DNA from: Anaerobacillus alkaliphilus
GTDB taxonomy: Bacteria; Bacillota; Bacilli; Bacillales; Anaerobacillaceae
NCBI RefSeq assembly: GCF_004116265.1
Contig: NZ_QOUX01000047.1
Location: 434,001-498,000 of the forward strand
Reading direction: 5' to 3'
Length of the DNA: 64,000 bases
Below the pieces are notes generated by a model. The model worked only from the letters and a program-made list of their open reading frames with translations, was not told the origin of the DNA and ran no database searches. The position numbers were made by a program, and so were the translations under genes. Below, piece by piece: positions 63,770 through 64,000 of the stretch. The first letter of the stretch is position 1. The number at the start of each line of letters is the position of its first letter.

Positions 63770-64000
63770 TTACTTCTTCAGCCTCCTTTCGGCAAAGTTG
63801 ATCTTTTTTAACAGTTCATTCTCAGCTTTTAATAAGTTATTTGCAGCTTCCAACCGTGCATATTTTTCTTCTAACGAGAGTTCTTTATCGTTTGGTCTAC
63901 CTGAGTTTCCTTTTCTAGTATCTCTTAGTCCAGTTACTCCGTTTTCCCTATAAGCAGCACGCCATCTCTTCCCTGAAGATTCAACACGATCCATCCCAAT
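63770..64000 (-). CDS. IS3-family OrfA, partial
   Basis: The C-terminal part of the OrfA DNA-binding protein (RWRAAYRENGVTGLRD, then a leucine-zipper-like coiled coil LEAANNLLKAENELLKK). It runs off the window end. The slippery AAAAAAG before its stop allows a -1 shift into orfB. Confidence 0.88.
   Translation of the reverse strand: MGMDRVESSGKRWRAAYRENGVTGLRDTRKGNSGRPNDKELSLEEKYARLEAANNLLKAENELLKKINFAERRLKK
63803..63809 (-). other. Programmed -1 frameshift site (AAAAAAG)
   Basis: On the minus strand the OrfA codons AAA-AAG lie in A6G, the heptamer used by IS150-type elements. A -1 slip yields KKDQLCRKEAEEVKLSAEQK, which runs open into OrfB. Confidence 0.8.

Larger units (their letters stand above)
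62820..64000 (-). mobile_element. IS3-family (IS150-type) insertion sequence, right end to window edge
   Basis: The element's end TGTACCCCTTGTAAAGGACA begins at 62820, followed by orfB and orfA on the minus strand. TG is the usual IS3-family terminus. It inserted just downstream of the CotF-like genes. The left end lies outside the window. Confidence 0.85.

Overview
The window looks like a chromosome segment of a low-GC, endospore-forming Bacillaceae bacterium. It carries a GerA-type spore germination operon, a Spo0E-like phosphatase, CotF-like coat proteins, Bacillus-style ribosome binding sites with frequent TTG/GTG starts, and preQ1-I and ZTP riboswitches. No rRNA, tRNA or CRISPR array was seen.

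Layout. 1-2.4 kb: end of an oligopeptide/dipeptide ABC transporter. 2.5-4.6 kb: a two-component system. 4.8-7.6 kb: kynurenine operon kynU-kynB-kynA (tryptophan to anthranilate). 8.2-12.2 kb: germination operon A-B-C plus a small D protein. 12.2-13.6 kb: serA behind a ZTP riboswitch. 13.8-17.7 kb: a FAH-family enzyme, a heme monooxygenase-like protein, and a secreted cyanophycinase-like protein behind an apparent sigma-54 promoter. 17.7-18.5 kb: queuosine-precursor transporter with its preQ1 riboswitch. 18.6-21.8 kb: a frameshifted membrane gene, a secreted four-repeat protein, and two adjacent genes interrupted by in-frame TGA. 21.8-35.2 kb: chromate-type transporter, GH43, thiM, L,D-transpeptidase, DoxX, HAD, SulP, VanZ-like, aldo/keto reductase and others. 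35.4-41.8 kb: panE, the trehalose operon treP-treA-treR (treR frameshifted), and metX. 41.9-55.6 kb: MFS pump, RNase J, YkuK, CapA, HemAT-like sensor, GdpD, thiolase, GH18. 56-61 kb: topoisomerase IV (parE-parC) and a short YitT-like protein. 61-64 kb: small sporulation-type genes and the end of an IS3-family element.

The most interesting locus is 21039-21782. Two consecutive small genes each have one in-frame TGA exactly where the family has its key cysteine: the nucleophile of a dual-specificity phosphatase (H-TGA-KGGKSR) and the first cysteine of a HesB/IscA-like protein (TTG-TGA-GATY). Each TGA is followed at 13 or 21 nt by a 7-bp hairpin with a five-base loop starting AGGU, the expected form of a bacterial SECIS element. 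I read these as a tandem pair of selenoproteins. The genes for Sec insertion (selA, selB, selC, selD) are not in the window, so this remains an inference.

Other non-genic structure: two tandem arrays (45.4 and 54.6 kb) with the same 52-bp period and related consensus; three copies of a ~190-bp MITE-like element with 8-bp target duplications; a second, weaker MITE candidate; and compact operators (two TreR palindromes around a consensus promoter, and a palindrome on the -35 of the kynurenine promoter).
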